Positions 27,223-35,834 of a DNA stretch of 64,000 nt are shown here, piece by piece. The DNA lies in the NCBI GenBank assembly GCA_963839645.1, contig CAWIVZ010000001.1, positions 1,302,001 through 1,366,000 on the forward strand, in the 5' to 3' direction. This DNA comes from PALSA-911 sp963839645. Its GTDB lineage: Bacteria; Pseudomonadota; Alphaproteobacteria; Acetobacterales; Acetobacteraceae. Under the pieces are notes generated by a model, which did no database searches, was not told the DNA's origin, and worked only from the letters and a program-made list of their open reading frames with translations. Every line of letters starts with the position of its first letter. The stretch's first letter is position 1. The position numbers and the translations under genes are program-made.

Positions 27223-28590
27223 GTGTCCTTCATCGGCAGGGCGCCCGCCTCGTCGCCACCCGCCTCGTCGCCACCCGCTTCGCCGTCCACCACCTCCCCA
27301 CCCGTCATCTATGACATCCTGCGATTGTTCCTGTCGGCGTCGGAACGCACGCCCCGGGGCATCGACCGGATGGATCTGGCCTATGCGCGCTTCCTGTTCG
27401 GTTCCTGGCCGGGCGACTGCGCCGGCGCGCTCCCGACCCCCTGGGGATTGCGGCTCTACGACCGCGAGCGCGTGCTGCGCGGACTGGACCGGATCGAGAC
27501 GCTCTGGTCGGAAACCACCGACAGCTTGCACGACACGACCTTCGCCAGCGTCAAACGGCGGCTGGCGGGAAACGTGGAACCTGGCGATTCCGCGCGCCGC
27601 ACCGGCGGACAGTCAACGGCCTGGAAGTTGAAACGCTTCGCCAGCCTGCTGTCCGGCACCGACCCTGGCCTCGGCATCCCACTGGTCCGTGCCGTGCCGG
27701 CCCGCGCACTCTATCTGAACGTCGGACAACTCGGCTGGGCAGCTCCCTGGACAACGTCGTGGCTGCCGCAACGGCCGGATATCCGCGCCATCTTCATGAT
27801 CCATGACGTCATCCCGCTGGAACGCCCCGACCTGATCGTCGGCCCCGGCCCCTGGGCGCACCGGCGGATGATCGACACCGCCGCTCGCCATGCGGCCGGC
27901 ATCATTTCCACCACCGTGGCCGCGGGCGCCTCTGTCCGGCGCGCCCTGCAGCAGCGCGGCCGGCCCGACATCGCCGTGGCAACCATGCCGTCTGCCGGTC
28001 TCGGAAATTTTCCTGAGCCGGCCGGCGCCCGATCCTTGCTGTTGGGCCGGAGACTATTTCGTGCTTTGCGGCGCCATCGAGCCGCGCAAGAACCACCGGC
28101 TGATGCTCGATGTCTGGCGGCAGCTGGTCGCGGACAGACGGCGCGCGCGCCCCGAAGCTCGGTCATCGCCGGCTCCCCCGCGCGTGGCGCGCAATCGATC
28201 CTGCGGGCGTTCGCCGACTGCGCGGCACTGCGGGACCAAGTGATCATCGCCTCCGGGCTGTCGAGCCCGGCGCTGCGTGACCTGCTGGCGCACGCGACGG
28301 CGCTGCTGATGCCCTCGCTGGCCGAGGGCTTCGGCCTGCCGATCATCGAGGCCTTGAGCCTGGGAACGCCGGTGCTCGCCTCCGCCATCCCGGCGCACCT
28401 GGAGGTCGGCGGGGACTTGGCGATCTATTGCGATCCGACCGACGGCGCGGCCTGGCTCCGCCAGATCACCCGGCTGTCGGAGGGCGGCGCCCCCGTTGCC
28501 GCGCTGCGCCAGCGGATCGCCGGCTACGTGCCGACGACCACCGGCCAATATCAGGCCCAGATCGCCCGTTTCCTGGGGACCTTCGGCTGA
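27223..28590 (+). pseudogene. Glycosyltransferase family 1-type (GT-B), three compensating frame slips
   Basis: About 455 residues from GTG 27223, 4 bases after the phosphatidyltransferase stop. The N-terminal half has a Pro/Ser-rich leader then IRAIFMIHDVIPLERPDL. The C-terminal half has LLMPSLAEGFGLPIIEALSLGTPVLAS, the donor-nucleotide E-x7-E signature of GT4-like enzymes. Between 28045 and 28161 the correct blocks (YFVLCGAIEPRKNHRLMLDVW; PKL; VIAGSPARGAQSI) lie in successive frames. Removing one base near 28045, 28136 and 28161 restores a normal protein, and the overall frame happens to close. It probably adds a sugar to the cluster product or its phospholipid derivative. Confidence 0.8.
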
Positions 28591-29409
28591 ATGCCCTCCC
28601 CCGGCTGCATCGTGATCACCGGCGCATCGAGCGGCCTGGGCGCGGGACTGGCGCGATCCTACGCCGCTCCAGGCCGAATCCTGGGCCTCGCCGGCCGCGA
28701 CGCCGCTCGCCTGGCGGATGTCGCCCAGGCGTGCCGAGCGCGGGGCGCGACGGTGCATGAAGCGGTGCTCGACCTGACGGATTCCAGCCCGATCGAAGCC
28801 TGGCTGCTCGCGCTCGACGATCGCACCCCGGTGGACCTGGTGATCGCCTGTGCCGGGATCTCCGCCGGAACCCGGCCGGACGGCCGGCCGGAGGGGCTGG
28901 CCGCGGCGGCCGGGATGGTGCGCGCCAACCTCCTCGGCGTGCTGCACACCGTCGAGCCCCTGCTGCCGCGCTTCACCGCGCGCCGGCGGGGCCACCTCGC
29001 CGTCGTCGCGTCGGTCGCGGCCTATCGCGGCCTGCCCGACAGCCCCGGCTATTGCGCCAGTAAGGCCGGCGTACGCGCTTACGGTGAGGCGCTTCGCGCC
29101 GCGCTGACGCCGCGAGGGGTCCGGGTCAGCGTCATCTCCCCAGGCTTCTTCGCCAGTCCGATGTCCGATCGCTTTCTCGGCCCCAAGCCGTTCCTGATCC
29201 CGCTCGATCAGGCGGTGGCGCGTATCCGCTCAGGCCTGGATAGCGGCCGCCGCCGGATCTGCTTTCCCTGGCAGCTCCGCCTGATCCTGCAAGCCACGGA
29301 CCTGCTGCCCGCGGCGATCGGTGACCGGCTTATTCGCTGGATGCGCTTTCGCATCGCGCCCCGGCCGCGCAAGGCCCCCCCTCACCAGGCAATCGTCTCG
29401 CCCCGGTAA
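28591..29409 (+). CDS. SDR family oxidoreductase, candidate keto-sphinganine-type reductase
   Basis: 272 residues, ATG directly after the glycosyltransferase TGA, so the two are one transcription unit. TGASSGLG cofactor motif near residue 10, Arg at the end of beta-2 (AGRDAARL) favouring NADPH, NAG-equivalent CAGIS. Catalytic Ser is in VVASVAAYRG and YxxxK in YCASKAG, followed by SPGFFASPM. The C-terminus is hydrophobic then basic (LRLILQATDLLP, RWMRFRIAPRPRK), as in membrane-associated SDRs acting on lipids. With an alpha-oxoamine synthase in the same cluster, the natural reading is reduction of the 3-keto group to an alcohol. This is inference. It overlaps the convergent SDR by 28 bases. 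Confidence 0.85.
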   Translation: MPSPGCIVITGASSGLGAGLARSYAAPGRILGLAGRDAARLADVAQACRARGATVHEAVLDLTDSSPIEAWLLALDDRTPVDLVIACAGISAGTRPDGRPEGLAAAAGMVRANLLGVLHTVEPLLPRFTARRRGHLAVVASVAAYRGLPDSPGYCASKAGVRAYGEALRAALTPRGVRVSVISPGFFASPMSDRFLGPKPFLIPLDQAVARIRSGLDSGRRRICFPWQLRLILQATDLLPAAIGDRLIRWMRFRIAPRPRKAPPHQAIVSPR

Positions 29410-30083
29410 TCCAGGAACTTGTGCGCATGCGCGCCCTTCTGCGCCGCCAGCACGTCGGCGAGGCCCTTCACGCTCTCCTCCACGCTCACCGCGGCACTCG
29501 GCCCGCCCATGTCGGTGCGCACCCAGCCCGGATGCAGCGACAGCACGGTGATCTTCCGCCCACCGAGCCCGGCATTGAAGAAGCCCCGCGTCATCGAATT
29601 CAGCGCCGCCTTGCTGGCACGATATAGCTCGCTGGTGCCGGCCAGGTTTTCGGCCACGCTGCCCATCACCGAGCTCATGAAGGCGATCACGCCGGTATCC
29701 TCGCGGACATTGGCCAGCAGATGGCGAGCCAGCCGCACCGGCGCCACCGCGTTGGTGAACATCAGCGCGCCGGTTTCCTGGATCGTGGCCTGCATCCCGT
29801 CCTTGTGCGCCGGTCCGGATACGCCGGCATTGACGAACAGCACGTCCAGCACCTTGCCGGCGATTTTCGCCGCGAAGCCGTCCAGTTCCGGCAGATCGTT
29901 CATATCCAGCCGCTCGATCGTCACCCGGCCCGGATGGGCCGCCGCCAGCGCCGCGAGGTCGCCGGCCTTGCCGGGATCGCGCGCGGTGGCGATCAGATCG
30001 TAGCCGCGCCCGAGCAGTTCGCGCGCCAGGCCAAGGCCCAGCCCACGGTTGGCGCCAACGATCAGGGCAAGCGGATGAGCCAT
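29382..30083 (-). CDS. SDR family oxidoreductase (CsgA/carbonyl-reductase-like)
   Basis: 233 residues from ATG 30083, with ACAGGAGA just upstream; an in-frame ATG at 30107 lacks this. Cofactor motif GANRGLGLGLA, NAG in LFVNAGVSG, catalytic Ser in FMSSVMGSV, YxxxK in LYRASKAA, and a PGWVRTDMGG loop. The layout resembles single-domain C-factor/carbonyl reductase-like SDRs. Convergent with the cluster SDR and separated by 42 bases from the NAD kinase gene upstream. Confidence 0.88.
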   Translation of the reverse strand: MAHPLALIVGANRGLGLGLARELLGRGYDLIATARDPGKAGDLAALAAAHPGRVTIERLDMNDLPELDGFAAKIAGKVLDVLFVNAGVSGPAHKDGMQATIQETGALMFTNAVAPVRLARHLLANVREDTGVIAFMSSVMGSVAENLAGTSELYRASKAALNSMTRGFFNAGLGGRKITVLSLHPGWVRTDMGGPSAAVSVEESVKGLADVLAAQKGAHAHKFLDYRGETIAW

Positions 30084-30125
30084 GGGAATCTCCTGTGAAC
30101 GGTGCAATCGAAAAGAAAAAAGCCG

Positions 30126-30926
30126 TCAGACCGTGAACTGCTCGGCGATGATGCGCTCGGACAATCCCTGGTCGGGATCGAACAGCACCCGCACGGTCAC
30201 CGAACGGTCCTCGCTGACCGCGACGGAAACGACATCGCGCACTTCGGTGAAGTCCGCCACCGCGGCCACCGGGCGCTTCTCCGGCTCCAGAACCTGGAAC
30301 AGCACGTCCGCCGAACTCGGCAGCAGCGCCCCGCGCCAGCGGCGCGGACGGAAGGCGGAAATCGGCGTCAGCGGCAGCAGATTGGCCGACAGCGGCACGA
30401 TCGGGCCATGCGCCGATAAATTATAGGCGGTGGAGCCGGCCGGTGTGGAAATCAGCACGCCGTCGCAGATCAGCTCTTCCAGCCGCACCCGCCCGTCCAC
30501 GGTGATGCGTATCTTGGCGGCCTGGCGCAGTTGGCGCAGCAACGACACTTCGTTCAGCGCCAGCGCTTCCTCGACCGCGCCGGTCATCGTCACCGCGTGC
30601 ATCCGCAGCGGGTGCAGCACCGCCTCCTGCGCATGCGACAGCCGCACCGGCAGATCGTCCTCGCCCACGGTGTTCATCAGGAAGCCGACCGAGCCGCAAT
30701 TCATCCCATAGACCGGAACGTCGCGGCCGAGCAGGGCGTGCAGCGTCTCCAGCATGAACCCGTCGCCGCCCAGCGCCACCACCACGGTCGCGTGTGCCGG
30801 GTCGCAATCGCCATAGCGCTCGATCAGCCGCTCGCGCGTCTCGCGGGCCAGAACGGTCGGGCTGGCGACGAAGGCGATTTGCCCGGGCACGGCGTCGCGG
30901 TTCCGGGTTCCCGCCATGGCCATCAT
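30126..30926 (-). CDS. nadK: NAD kinase
   Basis: About 266 residues. It phosphorylates NAD+ to NADP+ in the cytoplasm. The ATP/NAD-binding GGDG motif is in VVVALGGDGFMLETLHALLG, followed by VYGMNCGSVGFLMN, the conserved LNEVSL and the DGVLISTPAGSTAYNLSA block. Length and order match alphaproteobacterial enzymes. Start codons at 30926, 30923 and 30917 are all possible and none has a clear ribosome binding site. It begins 30 bases after the nitrilase gene ends, in the same direction. Confidence 0.92.
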   Translation of the reverse strand: MMAMAGTRNRDAVPGQIAFVASPTVLARETRERLIERYGDCDPAHATVVVALGGDGFMLETLHALLGRDVPVYGMNCGSVGFLMNTVGEDDLPVRLSHAQEAVLHPLRMHAVTMTGAVEEALALNEVSLLRQLRQAAKIRITVDGRVRLEELICDGVLISTPAGSTAYNLSAHGPIVPLSANLLPLTPISAFRPRRWRGALLPSSADVLFQVLEPEKRPVAAVADFTEVRDVVSVAVSEDRSVTVRVLFDPDQGLSERIIAEQFTV

Positions 30927-30955
30927 CGAAGCCGCGGTCACGGGTGCGGCGACGG

Positions 30956-31795
30956 TCAAGCCAAACGCCTGTGTTCCAGCACGGGCATGTCCCGGCGCAC
31001 CCGCCCAGTCACCTCGGCGTCGATCCGCGCGGTCGCCCAGCCGGTGCCGTCCGACACCTTGGCGACAATATGCCCCCAGGGATCGCACAGCATCGAATGG
31101 CCGTAGGCCCAGCGGATGTCGCCGGCGCCGTCGGCGGAATACCGGCCCCAGGTAGCGGGGGCAGCGATCCAGCATTGGCTTTCGATGGCGCGGGCCCGGA
31201 TCAGCACGTCCCAATGGTCCTTGCCGGTCTGCATGGCGAAGTTGGAGGGCAGGAAGATCAGCTCCGCCCCGGCCCGGCGCAACGCCAGGAACATCTCCGG
31301 AAAGCGCAGATCGTAGCAGATTGCGCAGCCTACCTTCACCCCGCCGGCCTCGTAGGTAACCACCTCGTCGCCGCCGGCATAGGTGGCGCTTTCCTTGAAC
31401 CCGGTGCCGTCCGGCGCGGTGATGTCGAACAGGTGGATCTTGCGGTAGCGCGCCAGTTCCTGCCCCTCCGGCCCGAACACGACCGTTGTGTTGAACAGCC
31501 GTTCGCCCCCAGCCTCCGCCATCGATCCGCCGTGCACGTGGATCTGCCGGCTCCGCGCCACGCCGCGGAGAAACTCGTAGGCCGGCCCGCCCGGCTCGTT
31601 CGATCCCGCCGGCGGCAAGGTCTCCGCCTGGGCGAACTTGCCCTCCCGCGAGCCGCCCAGGCAGGTCCAGACCTCTGGCAGGCTGACGATATCGGGCCGG
31701 TCGGCGGCAACCGCCGCGTCGATCAACCGGCTGGCCTGGGCGATGTTCTCCTGCTTGTCGGAGCCGGGATTCATCTGGATGACACTCACGCGCAT
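30956..31795 (-). CDS. Carbon-nitrogen hydrolase (nitrilase superfamily, Nit-like amidase)
   Basis: 279 residues. The Glu-Lys-Cys triad is present: E in VSLPEVW, K in YRKIHLFDI, C in GCAICYDLRFPEM. The RKIHLFDI and CYDLRFPE blocks place it with Nit1/Nit2-type omega-amidases/deaminated-glutathione amidases rather than true nitrilases. The likely role is metabolite repair by hydrolysis of deaminated glutathione or similar amides. It sits between a small membrane protein gene and nadK, all leftward. Confidence 0.9.
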   Translation of the reverse strand: MRVSVIQMNPGSDKQENIAQASRLIDAAVAADRPDIVSLPEVWTCLGGSREGKFAQAETLPPAGSNEPGGPAYEFLRGVARSRQIHVHGGSMAEAGGERLFNTTVVFGPEGQELARYRKIHLFDITAPDGTGFKESATYAGGDEVVTYEAGGVKVGCAICYDLRFPEMFLALRRAGAELIFLPSNFAMQTGKDHWDVLIRARAIESQCWIAAPATWGRYSADGAGDIRWAYGHSMLCDPWGHIVAKVSDGTGWATARIDAEVTGRVRRDMPVLEHRRLA

Positions 31796-31912
31796 CGGGT
31801 CGTTCCTTCAGCCCCCGGGGATAACGGCCTCATCAGGCACCCGCCATCATGCACGGCCATCAAGCACGGGCTTGGCGCATCGGGCAAGGCGCGGCTGCCA
31901 ACGATAGCCCAA

Positions 31913-32344
31913 TCAGCGTGGCCAATTAAGCCTGGGCTCGGCGCGTGGCGCCCGCCCGGCATCCCCCCGCCCGGAATCCGCACGCCGCCCCCCGGCCCGG
32001 CTGCCACGCGGATCCTCGTCCTCCAGGTCATAGGCCGCGGGCGGGATCGGCGGGCGGCTGACCATCGGGGCATGGTCCTGGCGCGGCGCGGGGGTGCTGC
32101 CGGGCGGCGCGTAGATATCGTCGTAGGCGCTTTGCCGCATCGGCTCGGGCAGCCGGTGCGTCAGGCTGCGGACCTCGCTCTGCAGCTCCTCCAGCTGCGC
32201 CTCCAGCACCTCCAGCCGGCCCTTCAGGCCGATCACGCTGAACGGCATGAACAGAAACGCCAGCGCCCACATCAAGGCCGGCACCAGCAGCAGGATCGGC
32301 GCCCACCAGGGCAGCCACTCGGGAAGCGTGAATGGAAGGTTCAT
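31913..32344 (-). CDS. Membrane-anchored coiled-coil protein of unknown function
   Basis: 143 residues from ATG 32344 (AGGA upstream). One N-terminal transmembrane helix (WWAPILLLVPALMWALAFLF) is followed by a leucine-heptad coiled coil (LKGRLEVLEAQLEELQSEVRSL). The tail is disordered, Pro/Arg-rich and acidic-basic (DLEDEDPRGSRAGGRRADSG). The topology resembles small envelope scaffold proteins. No enzymatic motif; function unknown. Confidence 0.75.
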   Translation of the reverse strand: MNLPFTLPEWLPWWAPILLLVPALMWALAFLFMPFSVIGLKGRLEVLEAQLEELQSEVRSLTHRLPEPMRQSAYDDIYAPPGSTPAPRQDHAPMVSRPPIPPAAYDLEDEDPRGSRAGGRRADSGRGDAGRAPRAEPRLNWPR

Positions 32345-32457
32345 GACCAATCCTAGCATCGGGCGGCCGCGCCATCCATCCGTTCCTTGGCCCGCGAGTT
32401 TGGATTTAAACCGCCGAGCGTGCCAAAGCGTTCCTTGTCCCCCGCTCAGGTTTACCC

Positions 32458-33585
32458 ATGAAAATCCCCACGCAAAAATTGCTGACCCCGGGCCCCGTCA
32501 CCACGCATGCGGACGTCCGCGCCGCTCTGGCGCATGATCTCGCCCCCTGGGACAATGATTTCCGCCCGCTTTATGCCGGCGTGCGCGAGCGCGTCCTGGC
32601 CATCGCCGGCGGCAGCCCGAGCCGGCACGCCGCCCTCGTGCTGCAAGGCTGCGGGCATTTCGTCACCGAGGCCGCCATCCGCACCTTCCTGCCGCCGGGC
32701 GGGCGCATCCTGGTACCGAAGACCGGCGCCTACGCCGACCGGATGATCCGCCTGGCCACCGAGGCCGGCCGGGTCGTCGTGCCACTCGCCATCGACCCCG
32801 AACGGCCCGTTGACCCGCGCGACGTCGCCGCCGCGCTGCAGGCCGACCCCACGATCTCTCATGTTGGCGTCATCTATAGCGAGACCGGCAGCGGCGTGGT
32901 CCACGATCCGGCCGCCATCGGCGCCGCCGCGCGCGCCCTCGGCCGGCGCACCATCGTGGACGCCGTCTCCGCCTTCGGTGCCTTGCCGTTCGACATCTCG
33001 GCCCAGCCGGAGGCCGATGCGATGGTGTTCACCTCCAACAAATGCATTGAGGCCCTGCCCGGACTCGGCTTCGCGGTCTGCCCGGTCGACCGGCTGGAAG
33101 CCTGCGCCGGTAACGCCGGCTCGTGGTCGTTCGACCTGTCGGACGTCTATGCGCACGGCTTGCGCGCCCCCGGCTGGTTCCGCTTTACGCCGCCGGCGCA
33201 GGTGCTGAACGCCTTCGATGCGGCACTCGACCGGTTCGACGCCGAAGGCGGCCAGCCCGCAAGGCTCGCGCGCTACACCGCCAACATGCGCGTGCTGTAC
33301 GACGGCGTGCGCGCCCTCGGCCTGACGCCCTGGCTGGCGCCGGAGCACCAGGGTCCGATCATCGTCAATGTGCGCGCGCCCGCCGACCCCGCCTGGAACC
33401 TGCAATCCTTCGTGGACGCACTGAAGGCGCGCGGCTTCCTGATCAGCAATTTCTACAACACCGACGAACCGAGCTTCCGCGTCGGCTGCATCGGCGCCAT
33501 CACCCCGGACGACATGGCGCAAGCCGTGGCGGCGATGGGCGAGGCGCTGGCCGAGCTTGGCATCCAAACGCGAAAGGCCGCCTGA
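32458..33585 (+). CDS. phnW: Class V aminotransferase, 2-aminoethylphosphonate-pyruvate transaminase-like
   Basis: 375 residues, PLP fold type I. The N-terminus LLTPGPVTTHADVRAAL and the WDNDFRPLY block are typical of PhnW. LQGCGHFVTEAAIRTFLP, IYSETGSGVVHDP, VDAVSAFGALPFDI and the Lys-containing SNKCIEALPGLGFAVCP follow. PhnW converts 2-aminoethylphosphonate plus pyruvate to phosphonoacetaldehyde and alanine. No phosphonatase (PhnX) or transporter is nearby; the next gene, 1 base away, is formate-THF ligase. A one-carbon or serine/glyoxylate-type transamination role is therefore possible, and the substrate should be taken as unproven. Confidence 0.8.
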   Translation: MKIPTQKLLTPGPVTTHADVRAALAHDLAPWDNDFRPLYAGVRERVLAIAGGSPSRHAALVLQGCGHFVTEAAIRTFLPPGGRILVPKTGAYADRMIRLATEAGRVVVPLAIDPERPVDPRDVAAALQADPTISHVGVIYSETGSGVVHDPAAIGAAARALGRRTIVDAVSAFGALPFDISAQPEADAMVFTSNKCIEALPGLGFAVCPVDRLEACAGNAGSWSFDLSDVYAHGLRAPGWFRFTPPAQVLNAFDAALDRFDAEGGQPARLARYTANMRVLYDGVRALGLTPWLAPEHQGPIIVNVRAPADPAWNLQSFVDALKARGFLISNFYNTDEPSFRVGCIGAITPDDMAQAVAAMGEALAELGIQTRKAA

Positions 33586-33586
33586 G

Positions 33587-35257
33587 ATGACGACCGACCT
33601 GCACATCGCCCGCGCCGCCAGACTGCAGCCGATCGCCGACATCGCGCTCAAGGCCGGCATCCCCGCCGACGCACTGGAACCCTATGGCCGCTACAAGGCG
33701 AAAATCGGCTTTGACTTCGTGAACTCGGTCCGCGCCCGCCCGGCCGGCAAGCTGGTGCTGGTCACCGGCATCAGCCCGACCGCGGCCGGCGAGGGCAAGA
33801 CCACCACCTCGATCGGCCTCGGCGACGCGCTGAACGCCGGCGGCACCCGCACCATGATCTGCCTGCGCGAGCCCAGCCTCGGCCCCAGCTTCGGCCAGAA
33901 GGGCGGCGCCACCGGCGGCGGCCATGCGCAGATGGTGCCGATGGAGGAGATCAACCTCCATTTCACCGGCGATTTCCACGCCATCACCGCCGCCAACAAC
34001 CTGCTCGCGGCGATGATCGACAACCACATCTACTGGGGCAACACGCTCGGCATCGACCCGCGCCGGGTGTCCTTCCGCCGCGCGCTGGACATGAACGACC
34101 GCGCCCTGCGGAGCATCGTCAACGGCCTTGGTGGGGTCGCCAACGGCGCGCCGCGCGAAGACGGGTTCGACATCACCGTCGCCTCCGAGGTGATGGCGGT
34201 GTTCTGCCTGGCCACCGACCTCGCCGATTTGCAGGAACGCCTCGGCCGCATCATCGTCGCCGCGCGGCGGGACGGCTCGGCGGTGACCGCACGGGATCTG
34301 AAGGCCGATGGTGCGATGGCCGTGCTGCTGCGCGACGCGCTGATGCCCAATCTGGTGCAGACCATCGCCGGCTCTCCTGCCCTGGTGCATGGCGGCCCGT
34401 TCGCCAACATCGCGCATGGCTGCAACTCCGTCATGGCCACCAATCTCGGCCTGCGGCTCGCCGACGTGGTGGTGACGGAAGCCGGCTTCGGCGCCGATCT
34501 CGGGGCGGAGAAGTTCCTCGACATCAAGTGCCGCAGCGCCGGACTGAAACCCGATTGCGCCGTCATCGTCGCCACCATCCGCGCGCTGAAGATGCATGGC
34601 GGCATCGCCAAGGCCGATCTCGGCACCAGCGACCCGGAAGCGGTCGCGCGCGGCGTGGTCAACCTGGCCCGCCATGTGGAAAATCTGGGCAAGTTCGGCC
34701 TGCCCGTCGTGGTCGCGCTGAACCACTTCACCTCCGACACCGACGCCGAATTCGCCGTGGTGCGCGAGGCCATGGCCCACCAGGGCGTGGAGGTGTTCCT
34801 GTGCACCCACTGGGCGGACGGCGCCGCCGGGGCGGCCGATCTGGCGGCGGCGGTCCGCTCCCGCCTCGATGCCGGCCGGGCCGATTTCGCGCCGATCTAT
34901 CCGGACGCGATGCCCCTGCCCGAGAAGATCCGCACCATCGCGCGCGAGATCTATCGCGCGGCGGACATTTCCCTGCCCGCCGCCGTGCAGCGCAAGCTGG
35001 CGGGCTACGAGGCCGCCGGCTTCGGCCATCTACCGGTCTGTATCGCCAAGACCCAGTACAGCTTCACCGTAGACCCCAAGCGGATGGGCGCCCCGGACGG
35101 CCATGTGCTGCCGGTGCGCGACGTGCGCCTGTCTGCCGGCGCGGGCTTCGTCGTGGCGATCTGCGGCGACATCATGACCATGCCCGGCCTGCCACGGGTG
35201 CCGGCGGCGGAGACGATTTTCCTCGACCCTGAAGGCCAGATCGAAGGCCTGTTCTGA
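33587..35257 (+). CDS. fhs: Formate-tetrahydrofolate ligase
   Basis: 556 residues from ATG 33587, 1 base after the PhnW-like stop. P-loop block TGISPTAAGEGKTTTSIGLGD, then CLREPSLGPSFGQKGGATGGG, HFTGDFHAI, NHIYWGNTLGIDPRR and TEAGFGADLGAEKF. This is the complete monofunctional ATP-dependent 10-formyl-THF synthetase. Its stop lies 1 base from the stop of the convergent selenoprotein gene. Co-transcription with an aminotransferase suggests handling of formate released by an amino-acid or phosphonate pathway. Confidence 0.95.
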   Translation: MTTDLHIARAARLQPIADIALKAGIPADALEPYGRYKAKIGFDFVNSVRARPAGKLVLVTGISPTAAGEGKTTTSIGLGDALNAGGTRTMICLREPSLGPSFGQKGGATGGGHAQMVPMEEINLHFTGDFHAITAANNLLAAMIDNHIYWGNTLGIDPRRVSFRRALDMNDRALRSIVNGLGGVANGAPREDGFDITVASEVMAVFCLATDLADLQERLGRIIVAARRDGSAVTARDLKADGAMAVLLRDALMPNLVQTIAGSPALVHGGPFANIAHGCNSVMATNLGLRLADVVVTEAGFGADLGAEKFLDIKCRSAGLKPDCAVIVATIRALKMHGGIAKADLGTSDPEAVARGVVNLARHVENLGKFGLPVVVALNHFTSDTDAEFAVVREAMAHQGVEVFLCTHWADGAAGAADLAAAVRSRLDAGRADFAPIYPDAMPLPEKIRTIAREIYRAADISLPAAVQRKLAGYEAAGFGHLPVCIAKTQYSFTVDPKRMGAPDGHVLPVRDVRLSAGAGFVVAICGDIMTMPGLPRVPAAETIFLDPEGQIEGLF

Positions 35258-35258
35258 G

Positions 35259-35786
35259 TCAGGACCTCCGCAGCAGCAGATCGCGTGCCTGGGCGATCGT
35301 GGCGGCCGCCATATCGCGCAGGCCATCGTCGCCGGCACTGCTGATCGGGTGCGGGATCACGGCGAAAGCGTAGCCGGGAAAGCCGACCACACGCGCCATG
35401 AGCTCGGCTGCGCTGGCGAACCGGGTGGTCATGACGGCGAGAGCGGGAACGTTCAGACGTTCGGCGGTAACCGCGTCATGCAAACTGCACGACGAGCAAC
35501 TGCCTCAGTCGCCAATCCCGGTAATGACAGCATCCCACCCCTGGATCTCGGCCACGATATGCGCGTCGGCCGGCGCGCTGTAGTTGGATTTGACGCGCGA
35601 GATCACGCTGGCCACGCCAAGCGCCTCGCGCAGCATGCGATCCAGATGCGCGAAGAAGGCCGCCGTGCCCTCCTTGCCGTTGGAGATGAAACCGACCGTC
35701 TTGCCCGCCAGGCTGGCCGGGCGGAGCGCCAGTTGACCGAGCGGCGGCGCTGTCTCGTTGGTAGGATCAAGGACCTGCAGGGTCAT
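35259..35786 (-). CDS. UGSC-family selenoprotein (in-frame UGA read as selenocysteine)
   Basis: 175 residues if UGA at 35507-35505 is selenocysteine (residue 94). It reads ...WDAVITGIGD-U-GSCSSCSLHDAVTAERLNVPALAVMTTRF..., matching the U-G-S-C motif that names the family. Coding features continue without a break after the UGA for another 81 residues, ending in FPGYAFAVIPHPISSAG and a helical tail. A SECIS-like hairpin starts 11 nt downstream. ATG 35786 has GAGG upstream. The family is thought to be redox-active, with no established substrate. It is the last of three leftward genes with a 351-aa unknown protein and a 2OG-Fe oxygenase. The sel genes needed for decoding are not in the window. Confidence 0.88.
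35474..35494 (-). promoter_or_regulatory. Bacterial SECIS-like hairpin after the UGA codon
   Basis: The reverse strand shows CGTCGTGCA, loop GTT, then TGCATGACG: nine base pairs including one G-U. The stem begins 10 nt after the UGA and the loop lies 19-21 nt after it. Bacterial SECIS elements recognised by SelB lie directly 3' of the UGA with a short stem and a G/U-containing apical loop, which this satisfies. Folding was done by eye. Confidence 0.6.
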
Positions 35787-35834
35787 GTCTTGCCTCGGTT
35801 CAGGAAAAATTGGTAGGCGGCATAAAAGGCACGA

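Noticed and set aside
28045..28161. Programmed frameshifting in the glycosyltransferase
   Set aside because: Three separate shifts at non-slippery sequences are needed; extra-base errors explain all three more simply.
35505..35507. UGA in the UGSC gene as an ordinary nonsense mutation
   Set aside because: The residues after it match the family's U-G-S-C motif exactly and a SECIS-like hairpin follows, so selenocysteine is the better reading.
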